From positions 434,001-498,000 of the forward strand of contig NZ_JODY01000001.1 of the NCBI RefSeq assembly GCF_000718015.1: a stretch of 64,000 bases of DNA, given 5' to 3'. This stretch comes from Streptomyces catenulae (GTDB lineage: Bacteria > Actinomycetota > Actinomycetes > Streptomycetales > Streptomycetaceae). Below the pieces are notes generated by a model. The model saw only the letters and a program-made list of their open reading frames with translations. It was not told where the DNA came from and searched no databases. Of the stretch, positions 15,864-23,732 are shown piece after piece (the stretch's first letter is position 1; every line of letters starts with the position of its first letter). The position numbers and the translations under genes are program-made.

Positions 15864-16979
15864 GTGGCGCACCGTAAGGTCTATCTGGCGGTCGGCAGGA
15901 CGCATACGCGGATCCATCGCTTCGACCCCCTCGACGGGGACACCCGCGTCGTCGAGAACGTCCCGGCGTACGCGCCGGGCTACACCGCCATGGGCGCGCA
16001 GTACCGCGGCGACGACACCGAACCGCTGCTGCTGGCCGTCAGCGGCAACAAACTGATCACCGTCGACGTGGTCGCCGGCACCCTCCGCGAGGACACCGTC
16101 GAAGGGCTCCCCCCGCACGCGAAGTGGTACGACGGCGACACCAGCCCCGACGGCAAGTCCCTGCTGGTCATGGGCGACCCCGAGGCCCCGACCTACACGA
16201 TCGACATCGCCGCGCGGAAGGCCGTCCCCGGCAACAGCCCCGGCGGCGGCCGCTGGGACGACTTCTCCGCCCGCCCCCGGGACGGCCATCTCTTCGCCGT
16301 CGAGGGCGACAACGGCGACCTGCTCCGCATCGACCCCGAGCGGAACCCGATGCGGACCGTCGCCGCCCGGCGGGTCTTCCCGCCCGCCGAGGCCAGCACC
16401 TCGGCCCACTCCCGCAGGTCCTACGCCGCGACCTTCTTCGACCAGGACGGCCACTTCTTCGCCGTCGACTCCGCCGGGAACGTCAACTCCCTCGACCTCT
16501 CCGCCACCGAGGTGCCCGGGAAGGCGCAGCGCATCGGCGGCGGCAAGATCCCCGTCGGCGACCTGGAGGTGGTCAACGGCGCGGGCCGCATCACACCGCT
16601 GCCGGTGCGGGTCAGCTACGACGAGATCACCGTCACGAAGCGGGCCGTCCAGGCGTGGGAGAGCGGTGACCCGCGGGGCAAGGTCTACAGCGTCGAACTG
16701 ACCCTCACGGCCGCCCCGAAGGACGGCGGCGAGGCGCGGGACGTCCGGCAGTTCCGGATCTCCTTCGACCTCCCGACGGTCCCCGGCGCCAAGGCCGTCG
16801 CGTCCGGCGTCACCGTGCTGTGCCAGGACGGCAAGGCGTACCTGGAGGCCGAACAGGACCAACTCCTCAGCGCGGGTGCCTCCCGCCCCATCTCCGTGCA
16901 GATCACCGTGCCGGGCGACCCGCGGGCGCTTCCGGCGGAGTACCCGCTCGACGGGTTGAAGGCGACGCGGCTGGCGTGA
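15864..16979 (+). CDS. Beta-propeller-like hypothetical protein
   Basis: A 371-residue protein without a signal peptide. The first two thirds consist of short repeated beta-strand units with Asp-containing turns (YLAVGRTHTRIHRFDPLDGD, LLLAVSGNKLITVDVVAG, SPDGKSLLVMGDPEAPTYTIDIAA, GHLFAVEGDNGDLLRIDPE, HFFAVDSAGNVNSLDLSA), which suggest a WD40/YVTN-like propeller. The C-terminal 120 residues look like a separate beta-rich domain. GTG at 15864 is preceded by GGAAGGA at a good distance. Function is unknown. Confidence 0.7.
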   Translation: MAHRKVYLAVGRTHTRIHRFDPLDGDTRVVENVPAYAPGYTAMGAQYRGDDTEPLLLAVSGNKLITVDVVAGTLREDTVEGLPPHAKWYDGDTSPDGKSLLVMGDPEAPTYTIDIAARKAVPGNSPGGGRWDDFSARPRDGHLFAVEGDNGDLLRIDPERNPMRTVAARRVFPPAEASTSAHSRRSYAATFFDQDGHFFAVDSAGNVNSLDLSATEVPGKAQRIGGGKIPVGDLEVVNGAGRITPLPVRVSYDEITVTKRAVQAWESGDPRGKVYSVELTLTAAPKDGGEARDVRQFRISFDLPTVPGAKAVASGVTVLCQDGKAYLEAEQDQLLSAGASRPISVQITVPGDPRALPAEYPLDGLKATRLA

Positions 16980-17010
16980 GCCGCGGTGGTGCGCCCGGGC
17001 CCGCACGGCG

Positions 17011-17049
17011 AGCGGCGGCCCGGGGCGCCCTCGGCCCCGGACCGCCGCT
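17011..17049. terminator. Bidirectional stem-loop terminator
   Basis: AGCGGCGG/CCGCCGCT plus inner CCGGGGC/GCCCCGG arms with a 7-base loop, between the convergent 15864 and 17091 genes. There is no U-tract. Confidence 0.65.
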
Positions 17050-17090
17050 GTGGCCCGCCGGTGTCGGCGGACCTACGGGCTAGCCGTCCG

Positions 17091-17408
17091 TCAGCCGCAC
17101 TGCGAGGCCTGGGCGCGGAGCTGCTGCGCCCGCTCGTGGTACGCCTGCGCCTTCTGCGTGTACGCGGTGGCCGCCTGCTGGTCGCCGCGGGCCGCCGCGT
17201 CCCGCGCCTGGGCCTCGGCCTGGGCGGCCTGGGCGTCGGCCTGGTCCGCCTGCTGCCGCAGCTGCTGCGCGTCGCAGGAGAGCTTCATCACGGGGGCGGA
17301 GACGGCGGGCTGTGCCGCGTTCGCCGAGGCGGCGCCGAGGGCTATCGGCGCCGTCGCGGCCATGGTGACGACGGCCGCGGAGGCGAGAACACGCGTGAAC
17401 TTGCGCAT
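17091..17408 (-). CDS. Small secreted helical protein
   Basis: A 105-residue protein with a clear Sec signal peptide (MRKFTRVLASAAVVTMAATAPIALGAASANA, cleavage after ANA). The mature part is about 74 residues, nearly all Ala/Gln/Asp/Glu (QQLRQQADQADAQAAQAEAQARDAAARGDQQAATAYTQKAQAYHERAQQLRAQA), a likely helical hairpin. Two cysteines sit near its ends (SCDAQ and ASQCG) and could form a disulfide. ATG at 17408 follows GAAAGG. Not recognised as a named family. Confidence 0.75.
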   Translation of the reverse strand: MRKFTRVLASAAVVTMAATAPIALGAASANAAQPAVSAPVMKLSCDAQQLRQQADQADAQAAQAEAQARDAAARGDQQAATAYTQKAQAYHERAQQLRAQASQCG

Positions 17409-17609
17409 GGAACGTACCTTTCGTGGATGGTCTTGCGGTGAGGGATTCCGCCGGAGCCGGCCCCTCGCGGTGACAGTAGCGAGGTGTGGGAGGTCGCGAG
17501 GGGCGGATGACGGATGAAGGTGCGTCCGGATTTCGCGGACCCAAAGTGACTGGCCGGTAAGAGGGTTGACGGACCGGCCGCAACCCGCCCGCCGGGCCCG
17601 CCGTCCCGC

Positions 17610-18680
17610 TCACCCCGTCAGGCCCAGCTCCGCCGCCAACCGGCCCCGGTGCCACGCCGCCGAGCCGAGGAGCTGGGCCGAGGTGTGGGCGCGTTTGAAG
17701 TAGTGGTGCGCCTCGTGTTCCCAGGTGAGGGCGGTACCGCCGTGGAGCTGGATCATCTCGCCCGCCACCGCGGTGAACGCCTCCGAGCAGGCGGACTTGG
17801 CGGCGGCGGCCAGACGGGGCAGGGCGGGGGAGCGGTCGTCGGCGGCGCAGGCGGCGGCCAGGGCGGCGGTGCGGGCCGCCTCGATCAGGACGTAGGCGTC
17901 GGCCAGCCGGTGCTTGACCGCCTGGAAGGAGCCGATCGGGCGGCCGAACTGGTGGCGGATCCCGGCGTAGGCGACGGTGCTCTCCAGGCAGTGCGCGGCG
18001 GCGCCGGTCTGTTCGGCGGCGAGGGCGGTGGCCGCCAGGTCCAGGACGTGGGTCAGCACCCGCGCCCCGTCCCCGTCGGCGCCGAGCAGCCGTCCCCCGG
18101 CGCCGTCGAGGACGATCCGGGCCTGGGCCCGCGTGGAGTCGACCGGGACCAGGGCCTCGCGCCGGGCCCGCGGGTCGTCGGTCGGCACCTCGAAGAGCGC
18201 GGGGCCACGGGCGGTGCGCGCCGCCACCAGCAGCAGCCCGGCATCGGCGCCGTCCAGGACGTGTTCCTTGACACCGGTGAGCCGCCAGCCGCCGTCCGGC
18301 CCGGTGACCGCCTCGGCCCGGATCCGCGCCGGGTCCCACGAGCCGTCCTCCGCCCAGGCCAGGGCGCCCACCACCGCCCCGGAGGCGAGACCGGGCAGCA
18401 GCCGGGCGCGGGCCCGTTCGTCCCCGGTGGCCAGGAGTGCCTGGGTGGTCAGGACCGCCGAACCGAGGAACGGCAGCGGGCTCAGCGTCCGGCCCAACTC
18501 CTCCAGGACGACATGGCGTTCGCGGGCGCCGCCGCCGGTGCCGCCGTACTCCTCGGGGACGCCGAGCCCGGCGATGCCGATCTGCCCGGTCAGCGGGCGC
18601 CAGGCGGTAGCGCCCCCGTGCCGGGCGAGCACCGCGCGGACCGCGGCCCCCAACTCCCGTTGCTCCGCGGTCAGTCGCAC
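17610..18680 (-). CDS. ipdE2: Acyl-CoA dehydrogenase, FadE33/IpdE2-like
   Basis: A 356-residue acyl-CoA dehydrogenase, short for the family, as is usual for one subunit of steroid-type alpha2-beta2 ACADs. It has GIAGLGVPEEYGGTGGG, LAWAEDG and the C-terminal RHQFGRPIGSFQAVKHRLADAYVLIEAART and LHGGTALTWEHEAHHYFKRA. In mycobacteria IpdE2 (FadE33) pairs with IpdE1 (FadE30) from a divergent operon to dehydrogenate 5-OH-HIP-CoA; here it is the last gene of the operon divergent from the IpdE1 gene, the same layout. Choosing 33 rather than 32 rests on order, not on a diagnostic residue. GTG start at 18680 after AAGGAG. Confidence 0.78.
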   Translation of the reverse strand: MRLTAEQRELGAAVRAVLARHGGATAWRPLTGQIGIAGLGVPEEYGGTGGGARERHVVLEELGRTLSPLPFLGSAVLTTQALLATGDERARARLLPGLASGAVVGALAWAEDGSWDPARIRAEAVTGPDGGWRLTGVKEHVLDGADAGLLLVAARTARGPALFEVPTDDPRARREALVPVDSTRAQARIVLDGAGGRLLGADGDGARVLTHVLDLAATALAAEQTGAAAHCLESTVAYAGIRHQFGRPIGSFQAVKHRLADAYVLIEAARTAALAAACAADDRSPALPRLAAAAKSACSEAFTAVAGEMIQLHGGTALTWEHEAHHYFKRAHTSAQLLGSAAWHRGRLAAELGLTG

Positions 18681-18732
18681 CGTCCACTCCTTCGCTGCCG
18701 TCGCGGTGCCGGACGCCGTACCGGTCCGGCCG

Positions 18733-19746
18733 TCACGGGGCCAGGACGCGGGCGCGGTGTGCGGCGGGGGTGCCCCAGGCGTCGCGCAGGGCGCGGGCCT
18801 TGCGGATCCACAGGGAGAGGGCGGGCTCCTCGGTGTAGCCGAGGGCGCCGTGCAGCTGGAGCGCGGTGCGCGCCGCCGCGTACGCCGCCTCACCGGCCGC
18901 GACCTTCGCCGCCGGGACGGTACGGTCGTCCGCCGCGCCCCGCGCCAGGGCCAGCGCCGCCGCGTACACCAGCGGTTCGGCGAACTCCAGGCCCAGCAGG
19001 GTGTCGGCCAGCCGGTGCTTGACCGCCTGGAACGAGCCGACGGGGACGCCGAACTGCGTCCGGTCGCGGACATGTCCGACGGTCGCGTCGAGCAGCGCCC
19101 GGCCCAGCCCCAGGGACTGCGCGGCCGTCGCCAGCGCCGCCAGCGCGGCCGCCCGCTCCGCCGCCGCCCGCACCCGCGGCCCCCGCGCGAGGACGGGCCC
19201 CGGACCCGGCCGGGCCAGCCGCCGCGCCGGATCGGCGGACCGCTGCACCGGCCCCACGGACCCCGCCCGCCGCAGCGCGTCCCCCTCGACGACCAGCACC
19301 GTGTCGGCGGCGTCGGCGTCCAGCGCGTACGGCTGCTCCGCGGAGAGCAGGCAGAGGGAGACGAGGGAGCGCCCGGCGGCGATCCCGGGCAGGAGATCGG
19401 CCGCGAGGCCGCCGGGCGGGGCGGCGGCGGTCGGTCCCGGTCCGTCCGGATCGCCCAGCAGGGCCGCCGCCGCGACCGTCTCCACGAGCGGACCCGGCAC
19501 CGCGTGCCGTCCCAACTCAACGAAACTCAGGGCGAGTTCGACCGGATGGAGCCCCGCCCCGCCGTGCCGCTCGGGGACGGCCAGGGCGAACACCCCGACG
19601 TCGGCGAGCTTGCCCCACAGCGCGCGGCCGGGCCCCGGGTCACCGGCCGCCCAGGACCGTACCGCCGCGGGGGTGTCGGCCGCGCCGAGCAGGGTGTTCA
19701 GCGTCCGGGCGAACTCCCGCTGTTCGCGGTCGAGGAGGAACCGCAT
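18733..19746 (-). CDS. fadE32: Acyl-CoA dehydrogenase, FadE32-like
   Basis: A 337-residue ACAD-like subunit. It keeps the N-terminal helical region (FLLDREQREFARTLNTLL), GVFALAVPERHGGAGLHPVELAL and the C-terminal RTQFGVPVGSFQAVKHRLADTLLGLEFAEP and LQLHGALGYTEEPALSLWIRKARAL. The middle beta domain is shortened, so it is probably the partner (beta-like) subunit of a heteromeric ACAD with the gene before it. ATG at 19746 overlaps the stop of that gene by one base. The FadE32 name is by gene order in the KstR2 regulon; function in late ring C/D degradation is family knowledge. Confidence 0.75.
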   Translation of the reverse strand: MRFLLDREQREFARTLNTLLGAADTPAAVRSWAAGDPGPGRALWGKLADVGVFALAVPERHGGAGLHPVELALSFVELGRHAVPGPLVETVAAAALLGDPDGPGPTAAAPPGGLAADLLPGIAAGRSLVSLCLLSAEQPYALDADAADTVLVVEGDALRRAGSVGPVQRSADPARRLARPGPGPVLARGPRVRAAAERAAALAALATAAQSLGLGRALLDATVGHVRDRTQFGVPVGSFQAVKHRLADTLLGLEFAEPLVYAAALALARGAADDRTVPAAKVAAGEAAYAAARTALQLHGALGYTEEPALSLWIRKARALRDAWGTPAAHRARVLAP

Positions 19747-20912
19747 CAGCGTCGTCCCTTCGGCAGGCCGAGCAGCCGCTCGGCGATGATGTCGCGCTGG
19801 ATCTCGTTGGTGCCCGCGTAGAGCGGCCCGGCGAGCGCGAAGACATGCCCCTCCGCCCACCGGCCCTGGGCGGGCGCCTCCGCGGCGTCGTCGGCCAACT
19901 CGCCGTACGGGCCGAGCAGATCGAGCGCGGTCTCGTGCAGCGCGAGGTCCAGCTCCGACCAGAAGACCTTGTTGAGGCTGGACTCCGCGCCGATCGGCTC
20001 CCCGGCGGCGAGCCGGGCCGCCGCCGCATGGGTGAACAGGCGGTACGCCTCGGCGCCGATCACCGCGTCGGCGACCCGGTCGCGCAGCGCCGTGTCCTCC
20101 GGCGCGCCGCGCTCACGCCAGAGCGCGGTCAGCCGCGCCGCGGCGGCGGTGAACCGGCCGGGGCTGCGCAGTGTCAGCCCGCGTTCGTTCCCGGCGGTGG
20201 ACATCGCGACGCGCCAGCCGTCGCCGGGGGCGCCGATGACGTCCTCGTCGGGGACGAAGACACCGTCCAGGAAGAGTTCGGCGAAGGCGGGTTTGCCGTC
20301 GAGGCGGCCGATCGGCCGGACCGTCACCCCGGGCGCGTCCAGCGGGAACATCAGATACGTCAGCCCGTGGTGCGGGCGGGCGCCGCGGGCGCTGCGGAAG
20401 AGGCCGAAGGCGCGGTCGGCGAAGGCGGCCCGGGACGACCAGGTCTTCTGGCCGTCGAGCAGCCAGCCACCGTCGGTACGGGTCGCCGTCGAGCGCAGCG
20501 CCGCCAGGTCCGAACCGGCCTCCGGCTCCGACCACGCCTGCGCCCAGATCGTCCCGCCGCGCGCCATCGGCGGCAGGATCCGGGCGCGTTGGGCGTCGGT
20601 GCCGTGCTCCAGCAGGGTGGGGGCGAGGAGGTTGACGCCGTTCTGCGCGACCCGGCCGGGGGCGCCCGCCGCGTGGTACTCCTCCTCGAAGAGCAGCCAC
20701 TCGACGACGCCGACGCCCCGGCCGCCGTACTCCTCGGGCCAGGACACCGCCGACCAGCGGTCGGCGCCGAGCGTCCGCTCCCAGGCGCGGTGGGCGGCGA
20801 ACCCCTCGGCCGTCTCCAGGGACGGCAGCGGCGCCGTGGGCACGTGGTCGGCGAGCCAGGCGCGGGCCTCGTCGCGGAAGGCGCGCTGTGCGGCGGTGAG
20901 GTCGAGGTCCAT
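19746..20912 (-). CDS. fadE31: Acyl-CoA dehydrogenase, FadE31-like
   Basis: A 388-residue ACAD with the complete domain set: VSWPEEYGGRGVGVVEWLLFEEEYHAAGAP, WAQAWSEPEAGSDLAALRSTATR (FAD/substrate region, about residue 130), WLLDGQKTWSS and the terminal LYAGTNEIQRDIIAERLLGLPKG. It is the likely alpha-like subunit for the FadE32-like protein. Coupled by TGATG overlaps to the hydratase before it and the dehydrogenase after it. It should act on a CoA ester of the ring C/D pathway; the exact intermediate cannot be read from sequence. Confidence 0.8.
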   Translation of the reverse strand: MDLDLTAAQRAFRDEARAWLADHVPTAPLPSLETAEGFAAHRAWERTLGADRWSAVSWPEEYGGRGVGVVEWLLFEEEYHAAGAPGRVAQNGVNLLAPTLLEHGTDAQRARILPPMARGGTIWAQAWSEPEAGSDLAALRSTATRTDGGWLLDGQKTWSSRAAFADRAFGLFRSARGARPHHGLTYLMFPLDAPGVTVRPIGRLDGKPAFAELFLDGVFVPDEDVIGAPGDGWRVAMSTAGNERGLTLRSPGRFTAAAARLTALWRERGAPEDTALRDRVADAVIGAEAYRLFTHAAAARLAAGEPIGAESSLNKVFWSELDLALHETALDLLGPYGELADDAAEAPAQGRWAEGHVFALAGPLYAGTNEIQRDIIAERLLGLPKGRR

Positions 20913-21760
20913 CAGGATCCGGCCTCCTTCATGGCCCGGACGTCCATCCCGCCGAGCGCGTCCCGGGAGGTCTCCGCGTTGTGGGCGTGGGCGAGGTGGT
21001 GCAGGCCGAAGACGGAGTCGAGGCCGGTGTGCAGGCCCTGGAGGTCCTCGGCCTGGTTGACGGCGCGCTTGGTCAGCGCCAGTCCCATCCGGGGCTGACC
21101 GGCGATCTCCGTCGCCAACTCCAGGGTGTGGTCGAGGAGCCGGTCGCGCGGGACGACGCGGTTGATCATGCCCAGTTCGTGGGCGCGGGCGGCGCTCATC
21201 CGGTCGCCGGTGTAGAGGAACTCCTTGGCGATCCGCGGCGGCATCACCCAGGGGTGGGCGAAGTACTCGACGCCGGGGATGCCCATCCGGACCACCGGGT
21301 CGGCGAAGAACGCGTCCTCGGAGGCGATGATCAGGTCGCAGATCCACGCCAGCATCAGCCCGCCCGCCACACACGCGCCCTGGACGCAGGCGAGCACCGG
21401 TTTGGGCAGCTCCCGCCAGCGGCGGCACATGCCGAGGTAGACCTCCGACTCACGGGCGTAGCGGCTCTCGGCGCCCTGCTTGTCCGAGTGGTCCCACCAC
21501 AGTCCGGCGGCGCGGTCGAACGGCAGATGGGCGTCGCGCTCGGGGGTGCCGATGTCGTGACCGGCCGAGAAGTGTTTGCCCGCGCCCGCGAGGACCACGG
21601 TCCGGACGCCGTCGTCGTCGGCCGCGCGGTAGAACGCCCGGTCCAGCGCGTAGGTCATCGCGGAGTTCTGGGCGTTGCGGTAGGCGGGGCGGTCCATGGT
21701 GATCAGGGCCACCGGGCCCCGGGTCTCGTAGCGGACCGGCTCCGTCGGGGCAGTGGACAT
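20912..21760 (-). CDS. Enoyl-CoA hydratase/isomerase of the steroid ring C/D operon
   Basis: A 282-residue crotonase-fold enzyme: TMDRPAYRNAQNSAM, the oxyanion-hole HFSAGHDIG, and VQGACVAGGLMLAWICDLIIASEDAFFADPVVRMGIPG. It is the first gene of the operon encoding the FadE31/32/33-like dehydrogenases, 48 bp from the KstR2-type operator. The core Mtb KstR2 regulon has no adjacent hydratase here, so this gene may supply the hydration step after IpdE1-IpdE2 in this organism; that is inference. An insert with WWDHSDKQGAESRYARESEVY (about 90-115) is distinctive. It was not matched to a named family member. Confidence 0.85.
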   Translation of the reverse strand: MSTAPTEPVRYETRGPVALITMDRPAYRNAQNSAMTYALDRAFYRAADDDGVRTVVLAGAGKHFSAGHDIGTPERDAHLPFDRAAGLWWDHSDKQGAESRYARESEVYLGMCRRWRELPKPVLACVQGACVAGGLMLAWICDLIIASEDAFFADPVVRMGIPGVEYFAHPWVMPPRIAKEFLYTGDRMSAARAHELGMINRVVPRDRLLDHTLELATEIAGQPRMGLALTKRAVNQAEDLQGLHTGLDSVFGLHHLAHAHNAETSRDALGGMDVRAMKEAGS

Positions 21761-21772
21761 CCGCCCTCCTTC

Positions 21773-21792
21773 CCTAACAAGTGTTTGGTAGG
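21773..21792. promoter_or_regulatory. KstR2-type operator A
   Basis: Half-sites CCTAACAAGT and GTTTGGTAGG, an imperfect 20-bp palindrome between the divergent hydratase-FadE31/32/33 operon and ipdE1-kstR2-fadA6. It shares its core (ANCAA-N4-TTGNT) with the known actinobacterial KstR2 motif and with sites B and C. Confidence 0.75.
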
Positions 21793-21839
21793 TTAACGTA
21801 CCGGCCGGTGGCCGTCGAGATCCGTGGGGGAGCCGGCAG

Positions 21840-23006
21840 ATGAGCGCGGTGGACGAGTTCCGGCAGCAGGCGCGGAGCTGGCTGGAGGCGCAGCTCACCG
21901 GCGCGTTCGCGCCGCTGCGCGGCCTCGGCGGACCGGGCCGGGAGCACGAGGCGTTCGCCGAACGGCTCGCCTGGGAGCGCCACATGGCCGCCGCCGGATG
22001 GACCTGCGTCGGCTGGCCCACCGAGTACGGCGGTCGCGGCGCCACCCTGGAGGAACAGGTCGCCTTCCACGAGGAGTACGCCGAGTCCGGCGCGCCCGCC
22101 CGGGTGGGCCACATCGGCGAACAGCTCGTCGGCCCCACCCTCATGGCGTTCGGCACCCCGCGGCAGCGCGCCCGCTTCCTCCCGCCCATCGCCGCCGCCC
22201 GCGACCTGTGGTGCCAGGGCTACAGCGAACCCGACGCCGGATCCGACCTCGCCGCCGTCCGTACCCGCGCCGAACGGGACGGCGACGCCTGGGTGCTCAC
22301 CGGCCGCAAGATCTGGACCTCACTCGCCCACGAGTCCCGGTGGTGCTTCGTCCTCGCCCGCACCGAACCCGGCTCGACGCGCCACCGCGGTCTGTCCTAC
22401 CTCCTGGTGCCGCTGGACCAGGACGGTGTGGAGATCCGGCCGATCACCCAGCTCACCGGCACCGCGGAGTTCAACGAGGTGCTGTTCGACGGCGCCCGCA
22501 CCGACGCCGGGAACCTCGTCGGCGAGGAGGGCGGCGGCTGGGCGGTCGCGATGGCCACCCTCGGCTTCGAGCGCGGCGTCTCCACCCTGGGGCAGCAGGT
22601 CGGCTTCCGCCGCGAATGGGAGGCGCTGGCCGCCCTCGCGGTCCGCAACGGCGCGGCCCGCGACCCGCTGATCCGCGACCGGCTCACCCGCTCCTGGATC
22701 AGCCTGGAGACCGTCCGCGGCAACGCCCTGCGGATGCTGGAGGGCGCCGCCGCCGGGGCGCCGGGCCCGGAGGCGTCCATCGGCAAGATCTACTGGGCGA
22801 CCTTCCACCGCGACCTGGGCGAACTCGCCATGGAGATCCGCGGCGCGGACGGCACCCTCGCCGCCGGGGCCCCCTACGACCTCGACGAGTGGCAGCGGCT
22901 GTTCCTCTTCTCCCGCGCCGACACGCTCTACGGCGGCTCCAACGAGATCCAGCGGAACATCATCGCCGAACGGGTGCTGGGGCTGCCCAGGGAGCCCCGC
23001 CCGTGA
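21840..23006 (+). CDS. ipdE1: Acyl-CoA dehydrogenase IpdE1 (FadE30)
   Basis: A 388-residue ACAD that matches mycobacterial FadE30 along its length as I remember it: EFRQQARSWLEAQL, LRGLGGPGREHEAFAER, GWPTEYGGRGA, DLWCQGYSEPDAGSDLAAV, IWTSLAHESRWCFVLARTE, ITGTAEFNEV-like LTGTAEFNEVLFDGARTDA, MATLGFERGVSTLGQQ, and LYGGSNEIQRNIIAERVLGLPRE. IpdE1 with IpdE2 forms the heterotetramer that begins beta-oxidation of the HIP propionyl chain. ATG at 21840 follows GGGGGAG. First gene of an operon with kstR2 and fadA6, under operator A. Confidence 0.9.
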   Translation: MSAVDEFRQQARSWLEAQLTGAFAPLRGLGGPGREHEAFAERLAWERHMAAAGWTCVGWPTEYGGRGATLEEQVAFHEEYAESGAPARVGHIGEQLVGPTLMAFGTPRQRARFLPPIAAARDLWCQGYSEPDAGSDLAAVRTRAERDGDAWVLTGRKIWTSLAHESRWCFVLARTEPGSTRHRGLSYLLVPLDQDGVEIRPITQLTGTAEFNEVLFDGARTDAGNLVGEEGGGWAVAMATLGFERGVSTLGQQVGFRREWEALAALAVRNGAARDPLIRDRLTRSWISLETVRGNALRMLEGAAAGAPGPEASIGKIYWATFHRDLGELAMEIRGADGTLAAGAPYDLDEWQRLFLFSRADTLYGGSNEIQRNIIAERVLGLPREPRP

Positions 23007-23070
23007 CGGGCACCGCCCCGCTTCCCGGCCCGGTCCCGGCGCCGGGCGGGCGGGGGACGACAATGGCGGT

Positions 23071-23709
23071 GTGCCGAAAAGCAATGCGCCCGACAGCGGC
23101 AAGAAGAAGACGATGACCCCCTCGCCCGAGCGGCGCCGGGAACTGCTCGGCGTGGCCGCCGACGTGTTCGCCGCGCAGGGGTACAACGCCACCACCGTCC
23201 GCAAGATCGCCGACGCGGCCGGAATGCTGGCGGGGAGCCTCTACTACCACTTCGACTCCAAGGAGGCGATGCTCGACGAGATCCTCTCCACCTTCCTCGA
23301 CGAGCTGTGGGCGGGCTACGACGCCGTCCTCGCCGCCGGGCTCGGCCCCCGGGAGACGATCGAGGCGCTGGTCACCGAGTCGTTCCGGGAGATCGACCGG
23401 CACCACGCGGCGGTCGCGATCTACCAGAAGGAGTCCCGCCACCTCTCCGTCCAGCCCCGGTTCACCTATCTCGCCGACTCGCAGCGGAAGTTCGAGAAGG
23501 CGTGGCTGGGCACCCTGGAGCGCGGCGTCGCCGACGGCGTCTTCCGCGCCGACCTGGACATCCGCCTCACCTACCGCTTCGTCCGCGACACCGTCTGGGT
23601 CGCCGCGTCGTGGTACCGGCCCGGCGGACTGCACAGCCCCGACGAGATCGCCCGGCAGTACCTCTCGATGGTGCTCGACGGCATCGCCCTCGGGGAGCGC
23701 ACCCCCTGA
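23071..23709 (+). CDS. kstR2: TetR-family repressor KstR2
   Basis: A 212-residue TetR-family regulator very close to KstR2 (Rv3557c): HTH region RRRELLGVAADVFAAQGYNATTVRKIADAAGMLAGSLYYHFDSKEAMLDEIL, then HHAAVAIYQKESRHLSVQPRFTYL and LDIRLTYRFVRDTVWVAASWYRPGG and QYLSMVLDGI. KstR2 represses genes for steroid rings C and D and is released by HIP-CoA. The start is GTG 23071 or more likely ATG 23113 (MTPSPERRRELL), which matches the known N-terminus better; both have weak SDs. It lies between ipdE1 and fadA6 and would autoregulate through operator A. Confidence 0.9.
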   Translation: MPKSNAPDSGKKKTMTPSPERRRELLGVAADVFAAQGYNATTVRKIADAAGMLAGSLYYHFDSKEAMLDEILSTFLDELWAGYDAVLAAGLGPRETIEALVTESFREIDRHHAAVAIYQKESRHLSVQPRFTYLADSQRKFEKAWLGTLERGVADGVFRADLDIRLTYRFVRDTVWVAASWYRPGGLHSPDEIARQYLSMVLDGIALGERTP

Positions 23710-23732
23710 CGCATCTTCCCTGAGGAGTCCCG

